Source: Lapidilactobacillus concavus DSM 17758
Lineage (GTDB): Bacteria > Bacillota > Bacilli > Lactobacillales > Lactobacillaceae
Assembly (NCBI RefSeq): GCF_001435835.1
Contig: NZ_AZFX01000094.1
Span: forward strand, 34,427 to 98,426
DNA: 64,000 nucleotides
Direction of reading: 5' to 3'
Below the pieces are notes generated by a model that was given only the letters and a program-made list of their open reading frames with translations, was not told where the DNA came from and searched no databases. Positions 8,757 through 17,067 of the stretch are shown in pieces; the first letter of the stretch is position 1; the number at the start of each line of letters is the position of its first letter. A program made the translations under genes and the position numbers.

Positions 8757-9536
8757 ATGAGACGGTTTGATTTCACATCTAGCTCACCATGGCTCGGCGT
8801 TTCGATCACCGCAGCAACTATGCAGGCGTTGATGACACAGTGTGAGGCGATTCAGCAGATTAAACTGCGTCACCCCTTGCTGATTGAGTGGCGATTAGAT
8901 TATTGGCCAGTCGGACAACTGAACCAGCTTGAGACGCTACAACGTGCCAACCGGTATTTGCGTGCTAGTTTTCCCAATCAACCGCTGTTGTTGACATTAC
9001 GAACACGAGCAGAAGGTGGCCAATTAGCACTGAAGGCCGAAGATTATTGGCAACAATTACAATTCATCTCTGCGCATTTAGAGGCTGACTTGTTGGATGT
9101 GATGCCTGCGCAATTACCGCCTAATATTTCTAGGACAACATTGTGGCAGCTTCATTCTGGGTCACTGGTTTTGAGTCATCATAACTTGCAGCACTCGACC
9201 TACACAGATTCCGTGGCCGCTATGCAGCGGCTGTTGGCATGGGCACGACCCAGCGACGTCGTCAAATTAGCGGTCGCCGTTCATAACGATCAAGAAATGT
9301 TATCATTATTGAACGCGACATTACAGGTCAGTGCCCACACACCTATTTCACTCATCACGATGGGCATGGGTGAACCTGGCCAGGTCTCACGCTCAGTTGG
9401 ATCAGTATTCGGCTCAGTTCTAAGCTTCGGCGCGGTCGGAATTGCATCGGCACCGGGCCAAATCTCCTTAACAAAATTAGACGATTTATTAATTGATCAC
9501 GCTGAAGGAGGATTCAATCATGAAACACAAAGTTAG
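8757..9536 (+). CDS. aroD: 3-dehydroquinate dehydratase, type I
   Basis: This 259-residue enzyme dehydrates 3-dehydroquinate to 3-dehydroshikimate, the third step of the shikimate pathway. Type I markers are all present: EWRLD, TLRTRAEGG, SHHNLQ with the general-base His, the Schiff-base Lys in VVKLAV, MGEPGQVSR, and APGQISL near the end. The start ATG follows GAGG. No other shikimate gene is nearby. It lies 14 bases after the HTH/coiled-coil gene and overlaps the next lipoprotein gene by 17 bases, so the three are probably co-transcribed, an unusual company for aroD. Confidence 0.93.
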   Translation: MRRFDFTSSSPWLGVSITAATMQALMTQCEAIQQIKLRHPLLIEWRLDYWPVGQLNQLETLQRANRYLRASFPNQPLLLTLRTRAEGGQLALKAEDYWQQLQFISAHLEADLLDVMPAQLPPNISRTTLWQLHSGSLVLSHHNLQHSTYTDSVAAMQRLLAWARPSDVVKLAVAVHNDQEMLSLLNATLQVSAHTPISLITMGMGEPGQVSRSVGSVFGSVLSFGAVGIASAPGQISLTKLDDLLIDHAEGGFNHETQS

Positions 9537-10323
9537 TTTGATCATGACACTTTTAGCTAGCGTTTGTTTACTTGCCAGTTGTGGTCAAAATGAGCAGCAA
9601 GCGAAAACGTCGAGTCGCGCCAGCCAATCATCTGCACGTGTGAAGTCGAGTCAACTTAAAAAAACTGATCTTTCGACGATTCAGATGATTGGTCAATGGC
9701 AGAGTACCAATGGCATGACTTTTTCATTTGGCAATGATGGCAAGTGGACCTATCAGTCGACGAGTACTTCGCCTGCAAGTGGGACATTTCAGCTAGCTGG
9801 TGCCTATCAAAAGCAACTCTTATTGAAATTACATGGTCTGGATCAAGCAATTGGTGGCATCGGCAATTATTTAGGCATGAAGCTCAGTGATAATGATCAA
9901 AAGTTGTATATTGTCGGGTTTGGTGAATTTACGCCGAAAAGTAAGATTCAGAATCTGACGCAATCTGCTAAAACAGAGATGTCTAATGTCATCAACACCA
10001 CACCACAAACGCCAGCACAACAATTGGTTGGAACGTGGATGAATACGGATGAGGATGCTGCTGATCGTTTGACGACAAATTTCGATCCCGATGGTCATTA
10101 TCAACGATTTAGCACACAGACCAATACAGTCGAAAGTGGGACGTTTACGGCAGAGCTGGCACAGAATGATCCAAGCCAATTGACCTTGACGTTGACGACT
10201 CAAGATGGGGTTAAATCTCAGGAGAGTTATGAGGTCAATTCAGCATGGACCCAATTGACTAGTCACAAAGATCAGAGCAGCAGCATTTACGTCAAGAATC
10301 AAATGCCAGACAGTGTTGACTAA
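9520..10323 (+). CDS. Two-repeat lipoprotein of unknown function
   Basis: The start is the ATG at 9520 behind AAGGAGG, giving 267 residues; the start lies inside the end of aroD. A signal peptide ends in lipobox LASC, so the protein is predicted to be lipid-anchored outside the cell. After a Ser/Lys-rich linker, two related modules follow: about 58-125 (IGQWQSTNGMTFSFGNDGKW ... SGTFQLAG) and about 166-255 (VGTWMNTDEDAADRLTTNF ... SGTFTAEL). Each opens with hydrophobic-G-x-W and reaches S-G-T-F, like small beta-sandwich lipoprotein domains seen in lactobacilli. No catalytic motif is visible. Confidence 0.75.
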   Translation: MKHKVSLIMTLLASVCLLASCGQNEQQAKTSSRASQSSARVKSSQLKKTDLSTIQMIGQWQSTNGMTFSFGNDGKWTYQSTSTSPASGTFQLAGAYQKQLLLKLHGLDQAIGGIGNYLGMKLSDNDQKLYIVGFGEFTPKSKIQNLTQSAKTEMSNVINTTPQTPAQQLVGTWMNTDEDAADRLTTNFDPDGHYQRFSTQTNTVESGTFTAELAQNDPSQLTLTLTTQDGVKSQESYEVNSAWTQLTSHKDQSSSIYVKNQMPDSVD

Positions 10324-10409
10324 ATGGGTGAGTGAATCAATGGCTACCTGCAAAGCGGAAACATCAAAACTGGTGGTATCAATCAATCGCTGAAATCAGC
10401 CTCAATCTA

Positions 10410-10506
10410 AAGTGCCCCATCGTTGTGGTATTATCCTGACCCCAAAAAGTTAGATTTTTGGTCTAACTTTTTGGGGCAGATCATATCCCACAATGATGGG
10501 GCACTT
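10410..10506. repeat. Nested double inverted repeat (MITE-like or bidirectional terminator)
   Basis: Outer arms 10410-10428 and 10488-10506 match over 19 bases with one mismatch. Inside lies a perfect 15-bp inverted repeat (10440-10454 with 10462-10476), extended by CTG/CAG after an unpaired A. The element lies between converging genes, so it can end transcription both ways. The inner arms (CCCCAAAAAGTTAGA) resemble ends of some IS3-family elements, from memory only. Confidence 0.75.
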
Positions 10507-10555
10507 ATTTAGTCTCAAGAAAATTTGTCTCTCTAAATTTTTTATTGAAAGTCAA

Positions 10556-11749
10556 CTAGTTTTCGGGTGATTGCGGTAATTTTGGCAAGCGAACTAATTT
10601 ATCGATTGCCTGTTGATATTCGTTGAGAATATCTGTTTCTGCAGAATCCTCACGTGCTTTTGCATTCTTTAAAAATTGCAACAGTTCCTGATTTTGTAAA
10701 TCCGACAATTCGGCAACGCCCCAAGCGGCAGTTGCTCGAATAACTGGTCGTGGATCGTGATCAATGACTTCGAGCAGCTTGGGAATGACACTACGATCTC
10801 TTAGATTGACTAGGGCAATGATGGCATTGCGCTGAAGTGGCTTTTTACCACGCCACGATCCGGACATTGGCCCAAATTTGAGTTTAAAAGTCTTATTGCT
10901 CATTGTGAGCATGGGAACCAATTCTGGCATGACGGCCTCGGGGTCTGGCTCCATTTCGGGATGAAAATGAAAGTTCTTGCCTTTATTAAATGGACAGACA
11001 ATCTGACAAATGTCGCAGCCATAGATTACATTGCGAATCATCGGGCGAAATTCAGGATCCATCAAACCCTTCGTCTGAGTTTGATAAGATAAGCAGCGTT
11101 GTCCGTTCAAACGACCATCGCCCAGTAGCGCACTAGGCGGGCAAGCCTCAATGCATCGACGACAAGTTCCACATTGATTTGCAATCGGCTGATCTGGCGT
11201 AAAGTCGATATTTGTGATGATTTCACCCAAGTAAACGTAGGAACCAAATTCCTCTGTGATCAACAGACCGTTTCGCCCGATGAAACCAAGGCCAGCGCGC
11301 TGGGCAACGGCAACATCAATTAATTCCCCCGTGTCAACCATCGGCTTAAAAGTAATCGATGGTTCAGCGCTGATTAACTCGCGAATCGTCTCAATCAAGG
11401 CTGCCATCTTTTCGTCAAGAATGCGATGATAGTCGATTCCCCAAGAAGCGCGTGCAAATTGCCCCCGTTTATAAGCCGTCCGTTCTGGCCGCTGATTCAT
11501 TCTTGTGGGATAAGCTAAGGCGATGGCGATAATGGATTTCGGCTGATCAAAAATCAAGTCAGGATTCAAACGCTCGTCTAGATTTTGATGTTCAAAACCG
11601 GTGGTGTGCCCAGCAGCTTTCTGAGCGAGTAAACTTGGGCGTAAGTGCTCAAAGTTATCGGCAGTCGTAAAGCCAATTTTGTCGATGCCAATTTTTTTAC
11701 TCACATCAATGATTTGTTGTTTGAGTTGATCGTGCCTCATCGACGTCAT
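10556..11749 (-). CDS. queG: Epoxyqueuosine reductase QueG
   Basis: This 397-residue enzyme catalyses the last step of queuosine synthesis in tRNA, reducing epoxyqueuosine with cobalamin and two 4Fe-4S clusters. The N-terminal domain includes DKIGFT and the cluster region has CGTCRRCIEACPPSA with CDICQIVCPFN. The C-terminal HEAT-like repeats (about 290-375) include RATAAWGVAEL. Length fits the family. It overlaps the upstream ECF S-component gene by four bases (ATGA), so the two should be translationally coupled. The rest of the queuosine pathway is not in the window, and many lactobacilli salvage precursors. Confidence 0.95.
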   Translation of the reverse strand: MTSMRHDQLKQQIIDVSKKIGIDKIGFTTADNFEHLRPSLLAQKAAGHTTGFEHQNLDERLNPDLIFDQPKSIIAIALAYPTRMNQRPERTAYKRGQFARASWGIDYHRILDEKMAALIETIRELISAEPSITFKPMVDTGELIDVAVAQRAGLGFIGRNGLLITEEFGSYVYLGEIITNIDFTPDQPIANQCGTCRRCIEACPPSALLGDGRLNGQRCLSYQTQTKGLMDPEFRPMIRNVIYGCDICQIVCPFNKGKNFHFHPEMEPDPEAVMPELVPMLTMSNKTFKLKFGPMSGSWRGKKPLQRNAIIALVNLRDRSVIPKLLEVIDHDPRPVIRATAAWGVAELSDLQNQELLQFLKNAKAREDSAETDILNEYQQAIDKLVRLPKLPQSPEN

Positions 11750-12270
11750 CTCCCTTTGGCAAGTTCTGGAATTTTTCGATTAAGAAGTGGCAGCAAGCTG
11801 TGTTGAAAAAGACCATAAAAGATGCCGGTCGCTACACACAGCGAGAGGTCGAAGTAGAGCCCTTGAGCGTAGTAGATGCCAAAATGAGGAAGATGATAGA
11901 ACAAGACCGTCATAATAGCGTTCCAAAAACCGAAACTGAACCCCAACAGCGCAGCAATTGAAACTTGTAAAGTCACACGGTTGCTGAAATGGCTAGTTAG
12001 GAACAGTTGCCAGAGACCAAGAATCAATAAGTAACTAATGAGTTGGAAGATCGTCCAAGGCCCGATACCGCCTGTACGTAGGTTGGAAATTAAAATCGTG
12101 ATGATCATGACTAAACTGGCCGTCGAAAAGCCGGAAAAAGTCGTGATTAGTAAGAAAAAAGCGAGGATCATTGAAAAGTTTGGTAAAAAGATCGTCATTA
12201 GACTGCCCAAACTTGCTAAGGCCGCCATTAGTGCAATAAAGGTGATTCGTTTTGCTGTTGTCTGTCCCAC
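11746..12270 (-). CDS. ECF transporter S component (substrate unknown; cobalamin or queuosine precursor possible)
   Basis: The start is taken as the GTG at 12270 (174 residues) just after GAGGTG; upstream ATGs in the same frame lie in the promoter region. It is almost wholly hydrophobic with about six membrane segments. A Gly-Gly-Ile-Gly-Pro-Trp-Thr-x-Phe-Gln stretch before helix 4 is like ECF substrate-binding proteins. ECF S components bind a vitamin or precursor and share an EcfA/EcfA'/EcfT module coded elsewhere. The ATGA overlap with queG suggests a linked substrate: QueG needs cobalamin (CbrT-like role), or the pathway needs a queuosine precursor (QueT-like role). This is inference from context. 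Confidence 0.65.
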   Translation of the reverse strand: MGQTTAKRITFIALMAALASLGSLMTIFLPNFSMILAFFLLITTFSGFSTASLVMIITILISNLRTGGIGPWTIFQLISYLLILGLWQLFLTSHFSNRVTLQVSIAALLGFSFGFWNAIMTVLFYHLPHFGIYYAQGLYFDLSLCVATGIFYGLFQHSLLPLLNRKIPELAKGR

Positions 12271-13008
12271 AATACACCTCATCATGGATTTTAGAATTAT
12301 CGTCATCATAGCACAATCTGGGTCAAAAATTAATCGAAATGATAACGAATACACCTACAATTTGAAATCATTCCAAATTGTTCGGGACAAGAGACGAGAT
12401 ACCAAAAATTAAAGATGCACGCTAAAATTGTATTCAAAAACAAAAGCTGTTAAAATGAACCGTAAGAGGCTGAAAGTGATAAACCCAAGAATTGAAGTTC
12501 ATAAAAAATTCAATTAAAATTTACACTTTCTTCATAAATCAGTTGAAAACTTATCCTTCGCATTTAGTTCTAACCATAATCCCAATGATTGGGCTTTTTT
12601 TTTACTTTTATTATCGTCATTTGATTAGCTGTCCATTCTCAGCTTGGCTTTCTGTTTCTAAAAGTTGGCGATAACGTTAAATCTTCAACGTTGGACAAGC
12701 GTTGAGGGTAGTTGGGTTCATCGATAAGATTGTGTTAGTTGATCGAAGCAGGGTTCATCCTTAATCGACTTACTTCCCCAGAGCGAGCAAAAAAGAACAC
12801 AAAAATAGCGGCTCCGTACAGCCGCTATTTCTGCGTTCAGCATGAACGCTCTTTTTCAAATCTTGGGGGGATGATGAAAAAGAATTGTGCTTCAAAATTA
12901 TTGGAGAAGTCACTCTCATGACTCTTTAAATATCATAACTCATGGACGTGAAAAAAGTGTGAATAAAAATTATTTTAAAAAAGAACTTAATCTTTTTTTA
13001 AAACAAGA
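12271..13008. other. 738-base intergenic region with hairpins, no convincing protein gene
   Basis: The left end is the queG operon promoter with an extended -10 on the minus strand (TGC-TATGAT, 12313-12305). The leader is too short for a riboswitch. The middle, 12320-12790, is AT-rich with only a weak hairpin (CCCAA/TTGGG, 12581-12593) before a T run. Hairpins at 12801-12923 are listed separately. The right end is the phosphatase terminator. Frames of about 60 codons here have no good start sites or family features. Confidence 0.5.
12801..12925 (-). ncRNA. Possible small RNA of three hairpins
   Basis: On the minus strand, a TATGAT (12937-12932) could start a transcript near 12925. It would contain AGTCA/TGACT (12923-12908), GCGTTCA/TGAACGC (12849-12833) and a perfect 11-bp stem with a 6-base loop (12830-12803) ending in TTTTT. 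The last hairpin is a good intrinsic terminator in this direction. No -35 stands out. Alternatively these are only back-up terminators for the phosphatase gene. Confidence 0.3.
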
Positions 13009-13011
13009 TTA
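12977..13011 (-). terminator. Rho-independent terminator of the phosphatase gene
   Basis: TAATCTT (13011-13005, holding the stop codon) pairs with AAGATTA (12994-12988), followed on the minus strand by TTCTTTTTT. Confidence 0.6.
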
Positions 13012-13794
13012 TGCGGTCAGATAAATTTTCTTGAGATCATTTAGATCAGATGTGCTTAAATTAAGAACTTCTTGAAGATAATTGTCGACAGTACCAGACA
13101 TTAGTTTGAGATCTGACATGGCTTGCGCAAGATAATCTTCGTTGACTGAATTCAAGGCTTTCACGTTTTCGACTAAGATTGGCTCTTTAGAATTGAGTTG
13201 GTCGAGGCTTGCCTGAATCGCCGCACGTGTCACTTCGTTGGTGAGTAGGTAGTCTTGTTTCGCGGTTGCAGCATCTACGCCAAGTGCGCGCAGGAATAGA
13301 TAAGCACCAATACCCGTGCGATCTTTTCCGGCGGAGCAGTGAAATAGAATGGACTGGTTATCTTGCGTATTTGTTAAGAGTCGTTCAAAAAATTGTTGGT
13401 AGGCTTTTTGTGGATGCGTGTCCGTGATAAGATTGTGGTAGGCACTCATCATATTCTTGTGACCAAGACCCGCTACTTTTGCCATGTCATCATCTTCTTT
13501 TTGTTCGGCGTGAGAACTTTCAGTTTCATCATAGCGAAAAACGGGGTCGAAGATGTAAGACATGCCTTTCGATAAACGGTCAGGTTCATTTTTTGCTTCT
13601 TTAGGTGAACGGAAATCAATATTCTCGATGACGCCATAATCGGCCAAGTAAGTTAAGTCTTGATCAGAAAGATCGACTAATTTACCGGAACGAATAATTT
13701 TATGTGACTTCACGTGATGTCCGTCTTGCGTTTGGTAACCGCCGAGCTCGCGAAAGTTGAAGCCGTTTTGAATCTTTAAAAGTCTCGAATTCAT
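13009..13794 (-). CDS. Tyrosine/serine protein phosphatase (Y_phosphatase3)
   Basis: This 261-residue cytoplasmic phosphatase of the PTP3/DSP-like lipid-and-protein phosphatase group has NFRELGGY near the start (12-19) and the P-loop HCSAGKDRTG (Cys153, Arg159). Family members hydrolyse phosphotyrosine and sometimes phosphoinositides; the target here is unknown. Start ATG 13794 follows AAGGA at a 10-base distance. It is transcribed alone and diverges from the glycerate-kinase-like gene with a 71-base gap. Confidence 0.9.
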   Translation of the reverse strand: MNSRLLKIQNGFNFRELGGYQTQDGHHVKSHKIIRSGKLVDLSDQDLTYLADYGVIENIDFRSPKEAKNEPDRLSKGMSYIFDPVFRYDETESSHAEQKEDDDMAKVAGLGHKNMMSAYHNLITDTHPQKAYQQFFERLLTNTQDNQSILFHCSAGKDRTGIGAYLFLRALGVDAATAKQDYLLTNEVTRAAIQASLDQLNSKEPILVENVKALNSVNEDYLAQAMSDLKLMSGTVDNYLQEVLNLSTSDLNDLKKIYLTA

Positions 13795-13865
13795 TGATAT
13801 GATAGTTCCTTTCTTGAAATAGATAATTTAATCATAACAGAAAAAATAAAACGTAGGTGTCATTC

Positions 13866-15014
13866 ATGAAAATACTTTTAGCTAGTCAGGATCTTTCTGC
13901 TGATCTTTCTGCGGCGGTTGGTCGTCAATTAATGCAGCAAGGACTTGCTGATTACGCCGGTGCAGACTTGATTTCATTACCTTTCGACGGTCAGCAAGAA
14001 GATCTAATTGCGGGTTTACAGAAATGGAATTCAGGTCAATTAGTCGATTTTACATACTACGGGCCGAATTGGGAGAGTGCACGTGTCACTTATTTATTGA
14101 CGACATTATCGGGTAAGTTGACGGCAATTATCGATACCTCTGTTTTCGCAAATCGTCAGTCGATCAGTCACTATGATGAACATGATTTATTCCATGCGTC
14201 TAGCTATGGCTTGGGGCAATTGATTCTTGATGCCGTCACGAATGAGGCGCAAGAGGTGGTCTTACTGATTGATGACACGTGTGTGATTGACGGCGGCCTT
14301 GGCATGTTGCAAGCTCTCGGCGCATTAATCGCTGACGAGAGCGGCGATCCAATCCCAGTCGGAGAAAATCCGCTGATCAATTTTGACCAGATTGATTTTT
14401 CGAAGCCGGATGACTTACTAAAAGGGGTCAAGTTGACCGTGCTTGCTCGTGAAACGTCAACTTACACAGGCGGTAATAGTCAACTCGTCGAGACCGGTAA
14501 GGAAATCGGTATTTTACCAGAACATCTCGTTCGTCTTGATTTACGGAGTGCAGCGTTCAACCGATTGATGAGAAAAGAACGCGAGCTCGATTTGACCCAG
14601 ATTAGTGGGTCTGGTGCAGGCGGCGGGATTGCGGGAGCCTTGGCTTGTCTCGGGGCTGAAATCACTGATAGCACTTATGCTTGGCTATTTGAGCAATTGA
14701 AGTTTGCCGAAGTCTTCGCAGATGTTGACGTTGCCTTCCTCGCCATCGATCAAGTCAATCAAACGCGTTTTCCAACATCATTTGTTGGCGAGCTGGCACG
14801 CTTCTTCGATCAACAACAGATTCGGACGATCTTGTTCACACTGATTCGAATCACACCAGCCGAAGCATGGAATTTACCGCATGTCAGTACGTTTGTCTTA
14901 CCTAAAATTATGGGCATTAAGTTACCAGTTGCCGATGAAACCGTCACAACAGCTAATCGCGAACTGGAACAAAGCTTAATCGCGACAACTCACGAAGTTG
15001 CTAAGCTAATCTAA
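13866..15014 (+). CDS. Glycerate kinase family protein, divergent
   Basis: The start is the ATG at 13866 after AGGTG, giving 382 residues, the usual length of type-1 glycerate kinases (GarK/GlxK family), which phosphorylate D-glycerate with ATP. The fold markers are present: an N-terminal MKILLASQDLSAD, DGGLGMLQALGA near 142-153, and SGAGGGIAGALACLGA near 250-265. The motif before DGG differs from the usual G-S-A-T-N-D-G-G, here IDDTCVIDGG, so the catalytic loop has changed. No sugar-acid genes are close. It may be an active kinase or a paralogue with another substrate. Confidence 0.7.
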   Translation: MKILLASQDLSADLSAAVGRQLMQQGLADYAGADLISLPFDGQQEDLIAGLQKWNSGQLVDFTYYGPNWESARVTYLLTTLSGKLTAIIDTSVFANRQSISHYDEHDLFHASSYGLGQLILDAVTNEAQEVVLLIDDTCVIDGGLGMLQALGALIADESGDPIPVGENPLINFDQIDFSKPDDLLKGVKLTVLARETSTYTGGNSQLVETGKEIGILPEHLVRLDLRSAAFNRLMRKERELDLTQISGSGAGGGIAGALACLGAEITDSTYAWLFEQLKFAEVFADVDVAFLAIDQVNQTRFPTSFVGELARFFDQQQIRTILFTLIRITPAEAWNLPHVSTFVLPKIMGIKLPVADETVTTANRELEQSLIATTHEVAKLI

Positions 15015-15043
15015 AAATAAAGCGGTTCATGATGCCTTAATTC

Positions 15044-15072
15044 TTGAATTCTTGACCTTTAAAAGTTATGAT
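15044..15072 (+). promoter_or_regulatory. Promoter of the universal stress protein gene
   Basis: TTGAAT (15044-15049), 17-base spacer, TATGAT (15067-15072), ahead of the GTG start at 15103. Confidence 0.6.
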
Positions 15073-15102
15073 TTGCTTAGAGGAAAGAAAGTAGGTGTTA
15101 AC

Positions 15103-15588
15103 GTGTCAGAGCAAGAATATAAACGTATCTTGGTCCCAGTTGATGGTTCTCCTGAAGCAGAGTTAGCGTTCACCAAAGCTAAACGCGTGGCCAAGACCAA
15201 CAATGCCCACCTTGATATTTTAACAATTTTGGATACGAAACAATTTGTCGGTAATTACGGCGGTGGATTGACTGGTGATGCCATTTATCAAATTGCCGAG
15301 GATGCACAGAGCTACTTGGAAAATTTGAAGGCAACCACGTTGAAACATGAAGGCTTTAAGGATGATGATATTGATATCCACGTGCGTTTTGGCAATCCAA
15401 AGATCGTCATCTCACGTGATTTCCCAGAGGATCATCATAATGACCTGATCATGATCGGGGCAACGGGGTTGAACGCCATTGAACGTGTGCTCGTTGGCTC
15501 TGTCACTGAGTATGTCAATCGGCATGCACTCTGTGATGTGCTCATTGTCAGGACGGATTTAGAGAACGAGTACCATAAGGCAAAATAA
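15103..15588 (+). CDS. Universal stress protein (UspA family)
   Basis: The start is the GTG at 15103 after AGGTG, giving 161 residues; the longer frame begins with TTG inside the promoter. The Usp fold is recognisable: KRILVPVDGSPEAELAF at the start, a variable centre, and the nucleotide-binding loop DLIMIGATGLNAIERVLVGS, matching the G-x2-G-x9-G-S/T pattern of ATP-binding Usp proteins. Such proteins are cytoplasmic dimers induced by stress or growth arrest, and the partner process is unknown. It has its own promoter and terminator. Confidence 0.9.
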   Translation: MSEQEYKRILVPVDGSPEAELAFTKAKRVAKTNNAHLDILTILDTKQFVGNYGGGLTGDAIYQIAEDAQSYLENLKATTLKHEGFKDDDIDIHVRFGNPKIVISRDFPEDHHNDLIMIGATGLNAIERVLVGSVTEYVNRHALCDVLIVRTDLENEYHKAK

Positions 15589-15609
15589 AATGATGAAATA
15601 AGGTCGTCT

Positions 15610-15646
15610 AAGCTGTGACAAATTATTTTGTTGCGGCTTTTTTTCT
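15610..15646 (+). terminator. Rho-independent terminator after the Usp gene
   Basis: AAGCTGTGACAA pairs, with G-U pairs, with TTGTTGCGGCTT, followed by a T run. Confidence 0.65.
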
Positions 15647-15759
15647 TTGATAACTTTTCGAGTGATTGAGTCTCAAAACGGGTAATTATAAAGTAGGAAG
15701 ATTCATAAACAGATGCAATTAATAATCGGATTAAATTTGAAACTGAGGGGCGTGTATCG

Positions 15760-16347
15760 ATGACTATTTTAGATGCCATGAAACGAGAACAAGCTTATAG
15801 TAGCTACAATAAAGACATGCCAAATGAGCTGCAGCGCCCTGCGAAAATGCTTTGTTGGCAATATAATCAAACTAGTCCAGAACAGACTGAGAAAAGGGCT
15901 GAGATACTGCAGCGTCTGTTAGGTGATTGTCATCCTCAAACGTTTATCGAACCTAGTTTCCATTGTGATTACGGCTTCAATATTCATACTAGTGGCCTCA
16001 CAGTTGTCAACTATAATTGTGTCATTTTAGATACTTCACCTGTACATATTGGTCAAAATGTTTTCATTGCGCCCGGTGTCTGTCTCGCTTGCTCAGGACA
16101 TGCAATCGATGCTGAACAGCGAGCTGCAGGAATCGGCACCTCAAGTCCGATTACGATCGGTGATGATGTTTGGATTGGGGCAAATGTGACCGTCTGTGGT
16201 GGTGTGGAAATTGGTGAAGGCAGTGTGATTGGCGCGGGAAGCGTTGTGACGCGAACCATCCCAGCCGGTGTGATCGCGGTTGGAAATCCCTGTCGTGTCC
16301 TCAGAAAAATCACGGCAGCAGATCATCTCGAACCATTACAATTCTAA
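15760..16347 (+). CDS. Maltose/galactoside O-acetyltransferase-like (hexapeptide repeat)
   Basis: This 195-residue protein is of the LacA/Maa/NodL group and uses acetyl-CoA to acetylate sugars or similar hydroxyl compounds. The N-terminal Mac domain (EQAYSSYNKDMPNELQRPAK) precedes a left-handed beta helix of hexapeptide repeats (about 70-185). The catalytic histidine is in CSGHAIDAEQR, and the C-terminus has the usual GVIAVGNPCRVLRKI. Start ATG follows GAGGGG. The true acceptor sugar cannot be read from sequence. It is transcribed alone. Confidence 0.9.
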   Translation: MTILDAMKREQAYSSYNKDMPNELQRPAKMLCWQYNQTSPEQTEKRAEILQRLLGDCHPQTFIEPSFHCDYGFNIHTSGLTVVNYNCVILDTSPVHIGQNVFIAPGVCLACSGHAIDAEQRAAGIGTSSPITIGDDVWIGANVTVCGGVEIGEGSVIGAGSVVTRTIPAGVIAVGNPCRVLRKITAADHLEPLQF

Positions 16348-16483
16348 ATTAACGCTTATCGGTTCCAGCTGAGTCGTCAATCGCTGTAGTGAGTAAATAC
16401 GGATCAGGGTGTTTGGGAATTGCTAAAATCACATCGAACGACTCAATTTTGCAACGTTAATGCATTTTAAATGGAGGCAGACA

Positions 16484-17029
16484 ATGACAGATTGTCCTTG
16501 GGGTAGCGCAACACCAGAATTACAAATCTACCATGATCAGGAGTGGGGAAAGCCACAATACGATCCTCAAAAACTATTTGAATTACTTTGTTTGGAAACT
16601 TATCAGGCTGGTTTAAGTTGGCAGACAGTCTTGAAGAAGCGTACGGCATTTCGAGAAGATTTCCTGCAGTTCGATCCTCAATCAGTCGCAAAAATGACTG
16701 ACGCCGACATTGAGCGATTAATGCAGGATCCGCGGATCATCCGCAATCGTTTAAAGTTGACAGACACTGTCATCAATGCGCGAGCGTTGATTGAACTCGA
16801 AGCAATCGAAGGGTTTGAAACCTATCTATGGTCATTTGTTGAGGGGCAGCCGATTGTTAACCAACCACTAACGGCGTCGGAGGTGCCTGCGCAATCGGCT
16901 TTATCGCAGCGAATTTCTAAAGACTTAAAGAAACGCGGCTTTAAATTCGTTGGCCCAACGATTATCTACTCGTTCTTGCAAGGCGCTGGACTGATCAATG
17001 ATCATCTTGTTGGTTGTTCTGCCAAGTAA
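16484..17029 (+). CDS. tag: DNA-3-methyladenine glycosylase I
   Basis: The start is the ATG at 16484 behind GGAGG, giving 181 residues. The enzyme cuts 3-methyladenine from alkylated DNA, starting base excision repair. Family markers are the N-terminal Cys in MTDCPWG, the His in YHDQEWG and a C-terminal HLVGC, together forming the zinc snap, plus LSWQTVLKKR and FKFVGPTIIYSFLQ. It is about 40 bases before the CDF gene and possibly co-transcribed with it. Confidence 0.95.
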   Translation: MTDCPWGSATPELQIYHDQEWGKPQYDPQKLFELLCLETYQAGLSWQTVLKKRTAFREDFLQFDPQSVAKMTDADIERLMQDPRIIRNRLKLTDTVINARALIELEAIEGFETYLWSFVEGQPIVNQPLTASEVPAQSALSQRISKDLKKRGFKFVGPTIIYSFLQGAGLINDHLVGCSAK

Positions 17030-17067
17030 GCTTGCCTAATCAAACATACGTATGAAAAGGTGATTTG

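Noticed and set aside
12271..12360. Cobalamin or preQ1 riboswitch before the ECF-queG operon
   Set aside because: The promoter with extended -10 leaves a leader of about 30 bases, too short for either.
12739..12921. 60-codon plus-strand frame, and the short frame from 12871 with a GGGGGG before ATG
   Set aside because: Composition is unlike a protein, the G run touches the start codon, and the frames cross two strong hairpins.
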